Notes under the pieces: model-generated
What the model was told of the DNA's origin: nothing
Seen by the model: the letters and a program-made list of their open reading frames with translations, nothing else
Databases searched by the model: none
NCBI GenBank assembly: GCA_937901865.1
Contig: CALDID010000286.1
Coordinates: 1-5,032, forward strand
Source of the DNA: an uncultured Treponema sp.
GTDB lineage: Bacteria; Spirochaetota; Spirochaetia; Treponematales; Treponemataceae
Length of the DNA: 5,032 nucleotides
Reading direction: 5' to 3'
Shown here: positions 4,852 to 5,032 of the stretch, piece by piece
How positions within the stretch are numbered: the stretch's first letter is position 1
Layout of the letters: each line of letters starts with the position of its first letter
Program-made: the position numbers and the translations under genes

Positions 4852-5032
4852 AGCATTGAGTAAAATACCAAAAGTCCTATATAAATCTAAATGATAAGAA
4901 TATTCATTTTCTTTTAATTGCTTTATTCCTTCTTTTTCTTGATTTAATATTTTATATATTATATATTTATAAATTTCTTTTAATTGTTCAATTTTTGTCC
5001 AATTAATACAACAGCTTAATAATCCAGGTACT
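4837..5032 (-). CDS. 3' part of an AT-rich gene of unknown function
   Basis: On the (-) strand an open frame enters from beyond the right edge and ends at TGA (4839-4837), giving 64 visible residues. It begins VPGLLSCCINWTKIEQLKEI and ends LDLYRTFGILLNAFCFN. It is rich in Lys, Ile, Glu, Tyr and Asn, mostly helical in character, with no membrane segment, and includes two related QLKE segments 22 codons apart. Sixty-four stop-free codons in DNA of about 19% GC, where stop codons should be frequent, argue that it is coding. That GC content is far below the neighbouring gene (43% in a 60-base sample at 4561-4620), suggesting recent acquisition. The product is not recognised. The start codon and N-terminal part lie outside the window. 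Confidence 0.6.
   Translation of the reverse strand, partial: VPGLLSCCINWTKIEQLKEIYKYIIYKILNQEKEGIKQLKENEYSYHLDLYRTFGILLNAFCFN

Overview
The window looks like a low-to-moderate GC bacterial chromosome, most likely a host-associated spirochaete of the Treponema type. This is inferred from the N-terminus of its histidyl-tRNA synthetase (IQPKVLKGFRDFLP) and from a small signal-peptide-bearing outer-membrane barrel, which implies a double-membraned cell. The assignment rests on remembered family resemblance, not on a search.

Layout: positions 39-2215 hold a two-gene (+) strand operon, hisS followed by a DUF445-type membrane protein, joined by a 4-base ATGA stop/start overlap. Positions 2216-2558 are a gene-free gap. 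It contains two inverted copies of a palindromic REP-like repeat, an A/T-rich stretch, and a promoter with an operator-like palindrome. Positions 2559-3449 encode an uncharacterised 296-residue protein. Its C-terminal third resembles the helix-turn-helix domain often appended to macro-domain and vWA proteins. Converging on it, 3482-3808 (-) encodes a 108-residue XRE-type repressor. The repressor is divergent from an outer-membrane beta-barrel gene at 3995-4645 (+). The 186-base divergent region holds a strong promoter overlapped by nested inverted repeats, a classic regulator/target arrangement.

After 4645 the character changes. There is a GC-rich hairpin, a perfect 12-bp inverted repeat, a short open frame that looks like the C-terminal remnant of a gene, and a near-perfect 20-bp palindrome. 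Then comes the 3' part of a very AT-rich gene on the (-) strand (about 19% GC by hand count over 4861-5032) that runs off the right edge. This right end is the most accessory-looking part of the window.

Functionally, hisS is housekeeping. The XRE gene and the barrel gene are plausibly one regulatory unit controlling a surface protein. The 296-residue gene is plausibly autoregulated. No complete mobile element, CRISPR array, rRNA or tRNA gene was seen.
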